NCBI GenBank assembly: GCA_001567275.1
Contig: LNBX01000026.1
Span: 1 to 64,000 of the forward strand
Direction of reading: 5' to 3'
Length of the DNA stretch: 64,000 nucleotides
Source of the DNA: Bacteroidetes bacterium OLB10
GTDB lineage: Bacteria > Bacteroidota > Bacteroidia > AKYH767-A > OLB10
The translations under genes and the position numbers were made by a program. Below the pieces are notes generated by a model. The model had not been told where the DNA came from. It saw only the letters and a program-made list of their open reading frames with translations, and made no database searches. Shown piece after piece: positions 55,859-64,000 of this stretch (the stretch's first letter is position 1; each line of letters opens with the position of its first letter).

Positions 55859-56832
55859 GTACAACCTTAAAAAACGTTTTAGTAACAGGAGGAGCAGGTT
55901 TCATAGGAAGCCATCTTTGCGATTTGCTGCTTGCAGAAAAACAGTGGAGAGTACATTGCATTGACAGTTTCGATAATTTTTATAACCCTGAAACGAAAAA
56001 ACAAAATATCAACGCTGCTTTGAAAAACGAAAATTTCGTGCTTCATCAGGGTGATATTCGTGATACAGCATATTTAGAAAAAGTTTTTCAGCAGTCATTT
56101 GATGTGATTGTTCACCTGGCAGCACGGGCAGGTGTAAGGCCCAGCATAGAGCAGCCTTTACTGTATGAGGACGTCAACATTAAAGGTACTTTGAACCTGC
56201 TTGAAAAAGCCCGAGAAAAAAATATCAGACAGTTTGTGTTTGCAGGAAGCAGCAGTGTGTATGGTGTAAATCCAAACACTCCCTGGAGCGAAGATGATTT
56301 TGTACTGAAACCTATTTCGCCTTATGCTTCAACAAAAGTTGCAGGTGAACTTACAGGACATACCTACACACATTTGTATGGCATACGTTTTATATCACTG
56401 AGATTTTTCACGGTGTTTGGTCCCCGTCAACGCCCCGATTTGGCTATACATAAGTTTTATAAACTGATGTCGGAAAATAAAAGGATTCCGTTTTATGGCA
56501 ATGGCGAAACAAGCCGCGATTACACCTACGTGGGAGATATTGTAAAAGGTATTCGTGCAGCTATAGATTACGACAAGTCGCCATACGAAATCATCAACTT
56601 AGGAAACAGCCGTACGGTAACTTTACATCAACTCATCTCACACATCGAAAATGTATCAGGTCATAAAGCAAATCTTGAAAAACTGCCTGAGCAACCCGGT
56701 GATGTACCTCACACCTATGCCAATATCAGCAAAGCACAACGGTTATTAAATTATAAACCTGAAACATCTCTCGAAGAAGGATTGAAAGAATTTAAAAAGT
56801 GGTTTGATACCGTTCATTCTACGGTTAAATAA
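55855..56832 (+). CDS. NAD-dependent nucleotide-sugar epimerase (UDP-glucuronate 4-epimerase-like)
   Basis: A 325-residue extended SDR. NAD motif VTGGAGFIGSHLCD (10-23), SSSVYG, catalytic Y-x3-K in SPYASTKVAGE, and GPRQRPDLAIHKF with GNGETSRDYTYVGDI. DFDNFYNP and RAGVRPSIEQP are typical of UDP-glucuronate 4-epimerases, giving UDP-galacturonate. That would place uronic acids in the second glycan. UDP-Glc(NAc) 4-epimerase activity is an alternative. Confidence 0.85.
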   Translation: MSTTLKNVLVTGGAGFIGSHLCDLLLAEKQWRVHCIDSFDNFYNPETKKQNINAALKNENFVLHQGDIRDTAYLEKVFQQSFDVIVHLAARAGVRPSIEQPLLYEDVNIKGTLNLLEKAREKNIRQFVFAGSSSVYGVNPNTPWSEDDFVLKPISPYASTKVAGELTGHTYTHLYGIRFISLRFFTVFGPRQRPDLAIHKFYKLMSENKRIPFYGNGETSRDYTYVGDIVKGIRAAIDYDKSPYEIINLGNSRTVTLHQLISHIENVSGHKANLEKLPEQPGDVPHTYANISKAQRLLNYKPETSLEEGLKEFKKWFDTVHSTVK

Positions 56833-56859
56833 CAGACTGAATACCGCAATAAGAATATC

Positions 56860-58986
56860 ATGGAGCAACTGACGCAAAATTTAAAAGACGGTAAAATGCA
56901 ACTTCTCGAAGTGCCTTTTCCGGTATTATCATCAGGACAGGTATTGGTGCGTAATCATTACTCACTGATAAGTGCAGGTACTGAAGGTAAAACTGTGAAA
57001 GATGCAAGGCTGAGTTATATCGGCAAAGCACGTGCACGCAAAGAAGAAGTGAAAAAAGTAATTGATGCTGCAAAAACATTTGGCATCATGAACACCTATA
57101 AAATGGTGATGAATAAATTAGATGCACCTTCTGCATTAGGTTACAGCACAGCAGGTGAAGTGATTGCAGTAGCTGATGATGTAGTTGATTTCCGAGTGGG
57201 CGACATTGTTGCATGCGGAGGCAACAGTGCAGTACATGCAGAAGTAGTAGCAGTTCCCGTGAACCTGTGTGTGAAAGTTGACAAATCAGTAAATCTGCAG
57301 CATGCATGTTTTACAACACTTGGCAGTATTGCCTTGCAGGGAATTCGTCAGGCTGATTTGCGCCTTGGCGAAAACTGTGTGGTGATTGGCCTTGGACTGG
57401 TAGGTCAGCTTACACTACAGATGTTGCATGCCAGCGGTGTTAAAACCATTGGTGTGGATATTGACCAGCGCATGGTGGATCTGGCAATTGCCACAGGTAC
57501 TGCACATGCTTACAGCCGCAAACGTGATGATCTGGAGCATGTCATCAATGAGCTGACTGACGGTTACGGCACTGACGCAGTTATTATCACTGCAGGAACT
57601 GATTCAACAGACCCTATTGATCTGGCAGGTGCATTATGCAGAAAAAAGGGGAAAGTAATTATTGTGGGTGCTGTGCCAACAGGTTTCAAACGTCCTAATT
57701 ATTTCAAAAAGGAACTTGATCTGAGAATGAGTTGTTCTTATGGGCCGGGACGCTATGATGCAGAATACGAAGAAGGCGGACTGGATTATCCTTATGGCTA
57801 TGTGCGCTGGACAGAAAACCGCAACATGCAGGCTTTTGTCGAAATGCTTGCTTCAGGAAAAATATCGCTTGAAAAATTACTCACTCATACATTCAGCTTT
57901 AGCGATGCGCCAAAAGCGTATGACTTAATCATGAACAAGACTGAACCTTTTGTTGGCATGGTGCTGAAGTATGATGTTTCAAAAACATTAAATCAAAAAG
58001 TAAACATCGCTTCACAAAGTTACCGGCAAGGTGATGTTACAGTTGGTTTGGTAGGTGCAGGATCATTCGGTCAGAACTTTCTGATACCTGCATTAAAAAA
58101 CACTCCTGCCAAACTGGTAACTGTTGTTACTGCACGTCCTAACAATGCACGCAACATAGCCGACAAAAATCAGTTTGCCACAGCATCTGGTGATGCACAG
58201 GATATTTTTAACGACAGCAACATCAACACTGTTTTTATCGCAACACGCCACGATACGCATGCACCTTATGTACTTGCCGGCATCAGCAAGGGAAAAAATA
58301 TTTTCGTAGAAAAACCTCTGTGCCTTACCGAGGCAGAACTTGATCAAATTGTTGAAGCTCACAACAGGCAGCCTGCAAGAGTAATGGTCGGCTTCAACAG
58401 GCGTTTTGCTCCATTGGTTCAACAACTGAAAAAACATTTTACTCCCGGAATGCCTGTTTCAGTAAACTATCGCATCAATGCAGGAGTTATTCCTGCCGAT
58501 CACTGGGTGCACGATTTGAAAACCGGAGGCGGAAGAATCATTGGCGAAGCTTGTCACTTTATTGACCTTTGTATGTTTATTGCAGGTTCACCCATTACAT
58601 CAGTGAGTGCAACTGCTCTGAATGATGCATCCAAACTGAATGATACCGTCACCATTTCACTGACATTTGAAAACGGAAGTGTTGCCTCAGTAAATTATTT
58701 CAGCAATGGCAACAAACAAGTCAGCAAGGAATATCTCGAAGTATTCGGGTCGGGAATAGTGGCACAGTTGGATGATTTTAAAACATTGCATGTGTTTGGA
58801 AAAACTGAAAAGAAAATTTCAGGCACGCAGGATAAAGGCCATCAGGAAGAAATAAAAACATTTGTTGATTGTATCAAAAGTGGAAAGCCTGCTCCTATTC
58901 CATTTGAAGAAACAGTCATGTCAACACGTGCTACATTTAAAGCGCTGGAGAGTATTGCCACCAGTGGACAAAGAATAACGCTGTAA
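56860..58986 (+). CDS. Bi-domain oxidoreductase: zinc-type alcohol dehydrogenase + Gfo/Idh/MocA
   Basis: A 708-residue fusion. The first half (about 1-370) is a medium-chain dehydrogenase: SLISAGTEGK, VGDIVACGGN and the NAD motif VVIGLGLVGQLTLQML. The second half (about 380-708) is a Gfo/Idh/MocA domain with GLVGAGSFGQNFLIPALK, the EKPLCL motif and IGEACHFIDL. Such fusions occur in clusters making uronic-acid polysaccharides, where they may oxidise and reshape a nucleotide sugar. Reaction unproven. It is 2 nt upstream of the alpha/alpha-barrel gene. Confidence 0.88.
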   Translation: MEQLTQNLKDGKMQLLEVPFPVLSSGQVLVRNHYSLISAGTEGKTVKDARLSYIGKARARKEEVKKVIDAAKTFGIMNTYKMVMNKLDAPSALGYSTAGEVIAVADDVVDFRVGDIVACGGNSAVHAEVVAVPVNLCVKVDKSVNLQHACFTTLGSIALQGIRQADLRLGENCVVIGLGLVGQLTLQMLHASGVKTIGVDIDQRMVDLAIATGTAHAYSRKRDDLEHVINELTDGYGTDAVIITAGTDSTDPIDLAGALCRKKGKVIIVGAVPTGFKRPNYFKKELDLRMSCSYGPGRYDAEYEEGGLDYPYGYVRWTENRNMQAFVEMLASGKISLEKLLTHTFSFSDAPKAYDLIMNKTEPFVGMVLKYDVSKTLNQKVNIASQSYRQGDVTVGLVGAGSFGQNFLIPALKNTPAKLVTVVTARPNNARNIADKNQFATASGDAQDIFNDSNINTVFIATRHDTHAPYVLAGISKGKNIFVEKPLCLTEAELDQIVEAHNRQPARVMVGFNRRFAPLVQQLKKHFTPGMPVSVNYRINAGVIPADHWVHDLKTGGGRIIGEACHFIDLCMFIAGSPITSVSATALNDASKLNDTVTISLTFENGSVASVNYFSNGNKQVSKEYLEVFGSGIVAQLDDFKTLHVFGKTEKKISGTQDKGHQEEIKTFVDCIKSGKPAPIPFEETVMSTRATFKALESIATSGQRITL

Positions 58987-58988
58987 AT

Positions 58989-60167
58989 ATGGGTGAGCAG
59001 CAAATACTTTCATCATCACTTGAAAGACTGCAGTCCTTTATTGAGCACGAACATTACAAAGGCTACGATCCTTATGATGCGCTGAAATCTCCTTTGTTCA
59101 GATTGCCGTTTTTCAAAAGCAATAAACTCATCCGTTTTGGTGCGCAACAATTGGTAAAACGTTCCTCACTGAATCTGCGTCCGTTTTTATTTGTTCCCAA
59201 AGGATTGAATCCCGTCACACTGGGTTTGTGCATTCAGGCATACAGTGAGTTGTGTGGTATTTATCCTGACAAAAAAAATGAGTATCTCACAAAAATCAAT
59301 CAGCTTATTTCAGAATTGAAAAAATTAATCCCACAGGGATTCAAAGGTGCATGCTGGGGATATGATTTTGACTGGGAAGCACGTTATGCAAAAATTCCTG
59401 CTTATCAGCCAACAGTGGTGGCTACAGGCATCATCACCAACAGCCTTTACATTGCATGGAAACTCACAGGTAATGAAGAAGCATTATCGCTTTGCAAAAG
59501 TGCCGGTGAGTTTGTGTTGAATGATTTGAACCGGACGTATGACACTCAGAATAATTTTTGTTTTTCTTATTCGCCCTTTGATAAGCAGGTAGTGTTTAAT
59601 GCAAGCATGAAAGGTGCACGATTGCTGGCACAACTTTACGAAGCTACAGGAAAAGAAGAATTTAAAAAACGTTGCTCACAGTGCTGTAGCATTTGTGATG
59701 AATCATCAGCGCGAGAATGGTGCATGGATTTATTCAACCAGCGATGTAGGCACATGGGTTGACAATTATCACACCGGCTATGTGCTCGACTGCCTGCACG
59801 AATATCAGCAATGTTGCAATGATTATATGTGGAAAGCTCAGATGGAAAAAGGAGTTGGCTACTACTTAAATAATTTTTTGAAGATGACGGCATGCCGAAA
59901 TTCTATGATAAAAAAGCATTCCCTGTAGATTGCACTGCTGCAGGACAATCATTGCTCACACTTTCACGTTTTGATTATTCAGAAAAAGCACTTGCTGTTG
60001 CAACTTATATGAGCATGAATATGCAGGATGAAAATGGTGGTTTTTATTTCAGAAAATACAAAAATCATACTGAGAAAATTTCATTCATGCGCTGGAGCAA
60101 TGCATGGATGTTTGCAGGAATGGCCACGCTGTTAAAAAAAGTTTGTTCAGTGATGAACCTTGCTTGA
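58989..60167 (+). CDS. Alpha/alpha-barrel (six-hairpin glycosidase-like) protein, two frameshifts
   Basis: The protein runs in three segments of one original reading. It shifts at the six-A run 59664-59669 (extra A; ...EEFKNVAHSAVAFVMNHQRENGAWIYS) and back at the six-T run 59874-59879 (one T short; ...YYLNNFFEDDGMPKFYDK). Healed, it is about 390 residues. Helical repeats with W, Y and G-rich turns (GACWGYDFDWEARYAKIPAYQPTVVATG) fit six-hairpin glycosidase-like or C5-epimerase-like proteins seen beside bi-domain oxidoreductases. The end is uncertain: an A7 run at 60134-60140 may hide a third indel that would move the stop to about 60152. Confidence 0.72.
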
Positions 60168-60654
60168 AAAAGAAAAACAGCAACAGCGGAAGCCCGAGAT
60201 TAAGATTTATCAGATATAAGATTTCATAAGTGCCTGTAAGTTTCCAGAAGCGTGCAATATACTGTGTAGGGAACCATTCAGTAACATTAAAAACAGGAAC
60301 ATAACCATCCTGCTCGGTATAACCTACCTTCACTACTTTGCCTGATAACACAAAATCATAAGAAAACATCAAAGCACTTTTGGATTTACGAAATGGCGAT
60401 TCGCCTATTATCAACGCCACATCTTTGTTCAGTTCAGGGTATAATTTCTTAATGCTGTCAGGAATGACCAACACACCTCTCTTAATTTTTATATCTGCAC
60501 ATTTGGGTTCGCAAAACTGTTGGGTAGCCAGGATGGTGTTTGGTTCGCTGTCGCTTCTGAAAGCTTTTGGTTTTTTCAATGGCAGTAACCAATAACCTGT
60601 AAAAATCACCCATATTACCACTATCAGATTCAATCCCCAATTCCTCATAAACAC
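60085..60654 (-). CDS. Small membrane protein of unknown function
   Basis: A 189-residue protein with an N-terminal membrane helix (LNLIVVIWVIFTGYWLLPL) and a second hydrophobic segment near the C-terminus (LNLGLPLLLFFFF). The middle (about 30-140, CEPKCADIKIKRGVLVIPDSI) looks soluble. I do not recognise the family. It overlaps the convergent gene by about 80 nt, which is unusual; removing one base from the A7 run at 60134-60140 would end it at about 60133. It is 8 nt downstream of the HHH gene's stop side partner region, so probably not part of that unit. Confidence 0.6.
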   Translation of the reverse strand: MFMRNWGLNLIVVIWVIFTGYWLLPLKKPKAFRSDSEPNTILATQQFCEPKCADIKIKRGVLVIPDSIKKLYPELNKDVALIIGESPFRKSKSALMFSYDFVLSGKVVKVGYTEQDGYVPVFNVTEWFPTQYIARFWKLTGTYEILYLINLNLGLPLLLFFFFKQGSSLNKLFLTAWPFLQTSMHCSSA

Positions 60655-60661
60655 AAAAATA

Positions 60662-62740
60662 CTAAAACTGATATCTTACCTGTAATTTTATTTCACTTCG
60701 CTTGTTTCCATTGATTTCATCCAATCCCGAACCAAATGTTTTTTGGTTGGTGTAAACCGTTTGGGCAAATCTGGCCCATACATCTATTTGCTTGGAAATT
60801 TTATATCGAAGAGTTACATAGTATCTGTAACCTTTGTTGTAAAATGCAGGAATGGAATACGAATATAAAATATCATTCTCATAAGCATATATACGCGAGT
60901 CATAACTATCGGTATCAAACAATCCATAACGAACTGCTCCAGAAAGTGGCGAGCTTAACGGCTTGAAAATAATATCCTGATATACCATTAATCCGCTTTC
61001 ATCAGGACTCTCTTCATTATTAACCTTCACCCACTCTACCCTGCTGTGTATGGTTACCGCCTGCGAAATCTTATAGGAGAGATTTAACCTGTAATTATTC
61101 TGAGTTCGATTGACCAGGTAATCTGCAACAGCAGCCTCTCCCGTATTCATCTCTTTTGTTTTACTCCTTGCACGTACATATACGCTGAACTGTCTTGTTG
61201 GCGCCCATGTAAGTTGTCCCAGATACTCATAACCTTTTGAGGGTGCATCAGCACCAAAGCGCAACCATGGAAAAGTAAAATAATCAACGTAGCCTGACAG
61301 TGTCCAGTATCGGTCAGGTCTTAAAACCAAACCTGCATAAGTTCCTTTCTCGTTGCGCGTAGTGCTGCTTTCGCCAAAACCACTTGCATAAAGATAATTG
61401 AATGCACGCGGGTAATTTCTGTTGACAATTGAAATTGTCATTGCTGAACCAAGACTGACAATCGCTCCGTTGACATAAGCAATTGCACCATTTTCACTTC
61501 TCGAAAATTCGCCAAACAAATTGATGTTTCGATACAACCAGCTGTAATCAATTCCTGTTTTGAAAAATGCATCACCACTGAAATCAAAACGGTTATAAAG
61601 CTGAGTAGCTCTGTTCAGGTTTTTATCGTAATTTACATTTACGGCTGTGGCACCAATCTGAAAATTTCTCCACCTGTAACCGCCATTCACTCCAACCATT
61701 TGCTCGCGGATGGTGTTCTTATTGTCTAATTCGCTTTGTGTGCGGTGATATCCCGATTCAATAAACGAAGTAAAAATGTCTTCCTGCTCCAATGAGTCTT
61801 CAGAAAAATCAAGGTTGGCATCCAGTTTTTTGTTACTGTAAAAAACATCTGCATTCCAGTTTCTGCGACCTACTGACACAGCTACTCCTCGCTTCATGCT
61901 GGTTTCGTTGAGGGAAGTATATGGCTTTATCCCTCTCGACAATTTACGTACAGCTGCTGCGTCAGGAGTTTTGCCATACGACAGTCCGGTAAACAATGTA
62001 AGACCTTGTCCATACAACAAATCGTAATCGCCAATCACCGCTGTTCTGATAATTCCTAAATCGCGAATGGCAAGATGTGCCGAATAGAAATCGAAACCAT
62101 TTTTTTGAGAGCCTTTAAAAAATTCTTCTCCCTGATCTTTTTCTGCAGTAATATTAAAACTCAGATTTTGTTTAAAGCGATACTGATACTGTGTATATAA
62201 TTTCCAGGGACTGCCGGGATAGGCAGGATTTATTTTGTCGGAAGCAGTTCCATCTCTGAACCCTTTTTGTTTTTCGAGATAACGTTGTCCTCTTACAATG
62301 AGTCTGCTGTTGCCATTCGTTATCATTTTCTTCAGCGTTTCGGTCACATTTAATGTGCTGCCTACTGTTACATAAGGAAGAATGTCTCTGATATCCTGAA
62401 TAGAAAAATAATCCACTACCTGCAATTCGTAAAGCGACTGAAAATTTCCGGTTTTTTCACGGTAATCTATAATGGCTTGCGCCTGCATTTCGGTAAACAA
62501 TCCTGTTTGCATCAACTCATCTCTCGTTGCAGTGTTGAGGTTGATGAGATTGGCCGAAAGATACTGCAACTGCTCGGTAAGTTCTGTCAGATCTACCGAC
62601 TCATCCGAATTGCTTGCTGCATCTTCAATTTTTTCTTCGGTGCGATCATCATTTCCCGGAGGCGTTACTATCTGCGAATACACACCCATGCTGATGAAAC
62701 AGAAAATTACAATACAGAAAATACGTAAAGTGTTTTTCAT
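60662..62740 (-). CDS. Outer-membrane beta-barrel protein with ComEA-like helix-hairpin-helix domain
   Basis: A 692-residue protein. Signal peptide MKNTLRIFCIVIFCFISMGVYSQ. An HHH region at about 60-130 reads INLNTATRDELMQTGLF ... AIIDYREKTGNFQSLYELQVV, resembling ComEA-type DNA-binding motifs. The remainder (about 140-692) is beta-strand-rich with the barrel-closing C-terminus LQVRYQF. Combining HHH with a large outer-membrane barrel suggests a surface pore or receptor, possibly for DNA, but protein binding is as likely. It lies 5 nt downstream of the PorV/PorQ-like gene. Confidence 0.8.
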   Translation of the reverse strand: MKNTLRIFCIVIFCFISMGVYSQIVTPPGNDDRTEEKIEDAASNSDESVDLTELTEQLQYLSANLINLNTATRDELMQTGLFTEMQAQAIIDYREKTGNFQSLYELQVVDYFSIQDIRDILPYVTVGSTLNVTETLKKMITNGNSRLIVRGQRYLEKQKGFRDGTASDKINPAYPGSPWKLYTQYQYRFKQNLSFNITAEKDQGEEFFKGSQKNGFDFYSAHLAIRDLGIIRTAVIGDYDLLYGQGLTLFTGLSYGKTPDAAAVRKLSRGIKPYTSLNETSMKRGVAVSVGRRNWNADVFYSNKKLDANLDFSEDSLEQEDIFTSFIESGYHRTQSELDNKNTIREQMVGVNGGYRWRNFQIGATAVNVNYDKNLNRATQLYNRFDFSGDAFFKTGIDYSWLYRNINLFGEFSRSENGAIAYVNGAIVSLGSAMTISIVNRNYPRAFNYLYASGFGESSTTRNEKGTYAGLVLRPDRYWTLSGYVDYFTFPWLRFGADAPSKGYEYLGQLTWAPTRQFSVYVRARSKTKEMNTGEAAVADYLVNRTQNNYRLNLSYKISQAVTIHSRVEWVKVNNEESPDESGLMVYQDIIFKPLSSPLSGAVRYGLFDTDSYDSRIYAYENDILYSYSIPAFYNKGYRYYVTLRYKISKQIDVWARFAQTVYTNQKTFGSGLDEINGNKRSEIKLQVRYQF

Positions 62741-62745
62741 ACTTT

Positions 62746-63561
62746 TTAAAATGTGTATCGCAATGAACCTGCAGGACTGTATCCTAAAGGCTGCATATAT
62801 CCCGAAGAAATATCAAAATGAAAATCACCAAACGCTGCACCAATACCAAATGTAAACTGTATCGGCTCACTGCTTACGCCACCGCGTACATACAACGCTT
62901 TCACCGGATGATATTCCACACCTGCTTTTACAATTCCTTTGTTGTTGATGTTTTTAAACACTTCGGCTGCTGCAATCACTTTTTCTGAGACAGCATAACT
63001 TACTCCCGCTTTCACCATTATGGGCATACGTTCATCATCATAGTCGGCAAGTTTTACGTTCAAAGGATTGAAAAAATGTACTCCTGCTTTCAATTTATCA
63101 AATGTTGCAAGTACACCGCCCTCAACTGTAAATGACGACCTGCTGCCATATCCATCTGCGAGATGTGTGTTCAGATAATCAAATTGAATTCCGGCACTGA
63201 ACACCTTACTCAGTTGTCTTGAATAACTCAATCCAACCTTATTCTGATTATATAAACTATAACCATAGCGACTCACATTCACACCAAAAACACCTCTGTT
63301 TTCACTCAGCGGAAGTGCAAAAGCAGCATAGAGCGTATTCATCTCTTTCACTGCAAAGCGAGTGTTGACGGCAATACCTGCTTCGGATTTGGTAAGGTAA
63401 GCCAAGGCAGCCTGATTATTGAATGATGCAAAAACATCACTGAAAGTTACAGACGCATCGCTCATGGCCTGACTGCGGGCACCACCATACATCAACAAGT
63501 TTTGTGCATGCGATGCAGAGCATAGCAGTACAAATGTCAGAGTAAAGAAAAAGTATCTCAT
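62746..63561 (-). CDS. PorV/PorQ-family outer-membrane protein
   Basis: About 271 residues, start chosen at ATG 63561 (MRYFFFTLTFVLLCSASHAQ signal peptide). A TTG 21 nt further upstream lies inside the promoter box and is rejected. The mature start NLLMYGGARSQAMSDASVTFSDVFASFNNQAAL is the PorV/PorQ signature, in which conserved Asn and Ala mark the FadL-like barrel, and the C-terminus closes with SLRYTF. PorV-type proteins shuttle T9SS substrates at the outer membrane. It is coupled to the HHH-barrel gene. Confidence 0.82.
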   Translation of the reverse strand: MRYFFFTLTFVLLCSASHAQNLLMYGGARSQAMSDASVTFSDVFASFNNQAALAYLTKSEAGIAVNTRFAVKEMNTLYAAFALPLSENRGVFGVNVSRYGYSLYNQNKVGLSYSRQLSKVFSAGIQFDYLNTHLADGYGSRSSFTVEGGVLATFDKLKAGVHFFNPLNVKLADYDDERMPIMVKAGVSYAVSEKVIAAAEVFKNINNKGIVKAGVEYHPVKALYVRGGVSSEPIQFTFGIGAAFGDFHFDISSGYMQPLGYSPAGSLRYTF

Positions 63562-63579
63562 ATATGTTTGAAGAGAATT

Positions 63580-63587
63580 CAAACGTA
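63580..63587 (-). promoter_or_regulatory. -7 promoter box of the PorV-like/HHH-barrel pair
   Basis: On the minus strand TACGTTTG fits TAnnTTTG, 19 nt upstream of the ATG at 63561. Confidence 0.5.
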
Positions 63588-63644
63588 TATTAAAATTATG
63601 AGAGTAGCAAATTTGTTTTGCTGGTTTAGGGCAAAAGATGATTA

Positions 63645-64000
63645 TTATAATTTAATAAATCTTGCAGTATAATTAATATCAGGATTTACTAATCTTATAG
63701 AATAAAAACCATTCTTTAATTGAGGAAGAGCTATATTGAGACTATTTTGACCTTCACTTAATTCAAGGTTTTTCTGAGTATGAACTAATTTACCTAAATA
63801 GTCATAAATAAAAACATCAGCTTGGCTCCGATTCATAACTGAAACTTCCAATTTTAAAATGTTACAAATAATTGGATTCGGTTCAATCGTCAATTGTGAT
63901 TTAATTGAATGATTAATATTTTGGATACTTGTTGGGGCAACTACTTTTGTAACAACTGAGTTGGTTGAAATAGGCGTATTAAAATCGAAATAAATTAATG
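63645..64000 (-). CDS. C-terminal part of a T9SS cargo protein (type A sorting domain), partial
   Basis: An open frame runs from the window edge to the stop at 63645. The last 85 residues are a typical T9SS sorting domain: IEPNPIICNILKLEVS, ADVFIYDYLGKLVHT, GQNSLNIALPQLKNGFYSIRL, ARFIKL. The gene continues beyond the window, so its functional domain is unseen. The protein should be exported through the T9SS and cleaved from its sorting signal. Confidence 0.88.
   Translation of the reverse strand, partial: LIYFDFNTPISTNSVVTKVVAPTSIQNINHSIKSQLTIEPNPIICNILKLEVSVMNRSQADVFIYDYLGKLVHTQKNLELSEGQNSLNIALPQLKNGFYSIRLVNPDINYTARFIKL

Noticed and set aside
15272-60140. Programmed ribosomal frameshifting at the many frame breaks
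   Set aside because: The breaks lie at varied positions in unrelated genes, mostly in simple A or T runs, with no shared slippery heptamer plus structure; sequencing indels fit better.
1-64000. tRNA or rRNA genes
   Set aside because: TTCGA-like matches (for example around 47841) fall inside coding genes and no cloverleaf pattern was found in the intergenic gaps.
1-64000. CRISPR array or mobile element
   Set aside because: No regularly spaced repeats, transposase, integrase or phage genes were seen.

Overview
The window comes from a member of the Bacteroidota, judged from several independent signs. There is a type IX secretion (T9SS) toolkit: a PorP/SprF protein, a PorE-like OmpA protein, a PorV/PorQ-like protein and two proteins with C-terminal sorting domains. 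The primary sigma factor is short (287 aa), and many genes have the Bacteroidota promoter (TTG, about 19 nt, then TAnnTTTG) with no Shine-Dalgarno signal. Several gene neighbourhoods are also typical of the phylum (serA next to DUF1015; TPR next to ComA; a SurA trio). The genus cannot be fixed from the sequence; an environmental Chitinophagales/Sphingobacteriales-like lineage is an inference. No rRNA, tRNA, CRISPR array, insertion sequence or phage gene was recognised.

Layout. 1-15.9 kb (+): a surface-polysaccharide cluster. It holds an acetyltransferase, LicD, a LicC-like cytidylyltransferase fused to a PLP enzyme, a sugar formyltransferase, a GT2, a GpsA-like dehydrogenase, a methyltransferase, two small nucleotidyltransferases, two GT4s, a Wzy-like polymerase, LegB, a sugar-1-P nucleotidyltransferase and an SDR. 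Its first 4-5 kb is visibly more AT-rich than the rest. 15.9-18.6 kb (-): folA, thyA and an MFS exporter. 18.8-23.5 kb (+): an ABC exporter, Nudix CoA pyrophosphatase, a T9SS-secreted hydrolase-fold protein lacking its nucleophile, and a hexapeptide-repeat protein. 23.6-26.6 kb (-): the PorP/SprF and PorE-like pair. 26.8-30.2 kb: thioesterase, thiolase, plsY and an RluA-type pseudouridine synthase. 30.5-42.5 kb (+): rpoD, a ferredoxin/flavodoxin-NADP reductase, three outer-membrane chaperone/PPIase genes, MoxR, an SRPBCC-GyrI protein, rpsA and a beta-helix lipoprotein. 42.5-48.6 kb (-): membrane and ion-related genes (TMEM175, TerC, porin, DUF808, DUF456) and a methyltransferase. 48.7-53.4 kb (+): serA, DUF1015, TPR and ComA. 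53.5-60.2 kb (+): a second glycan cluster (GT39, GT4, uronate-type epimerase, bi-domain oxidoreductase, alpha/alpha-barrel protein). 60.1-64 kb (-): a small membrane protein, an HHH/beta-barrel protein, a PorV-like protein and a truncated T9SS cargo.

Quality caveat. At least eleven single-base indels, almost all in A or T runs, break otherwise intact genes, including housekeeping ones such as serA and the NADP reductase. The best explanation is consensus error in the assembly rather than gene decay. Affected genes are annotated across the break.

Biological theme. The window is dominated by cell-envelope construction: two glycan loci, the machinery that folds and inserts outer-membrane proteins, and T9SS-linked surface proteins. 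The most unusual idea is that LicD, the cytidylyltransferase-PLP fusion and their neighbours make a phospho-amine (phosphoethanolamine- or phosphonate-like) decoration of the first glycan.
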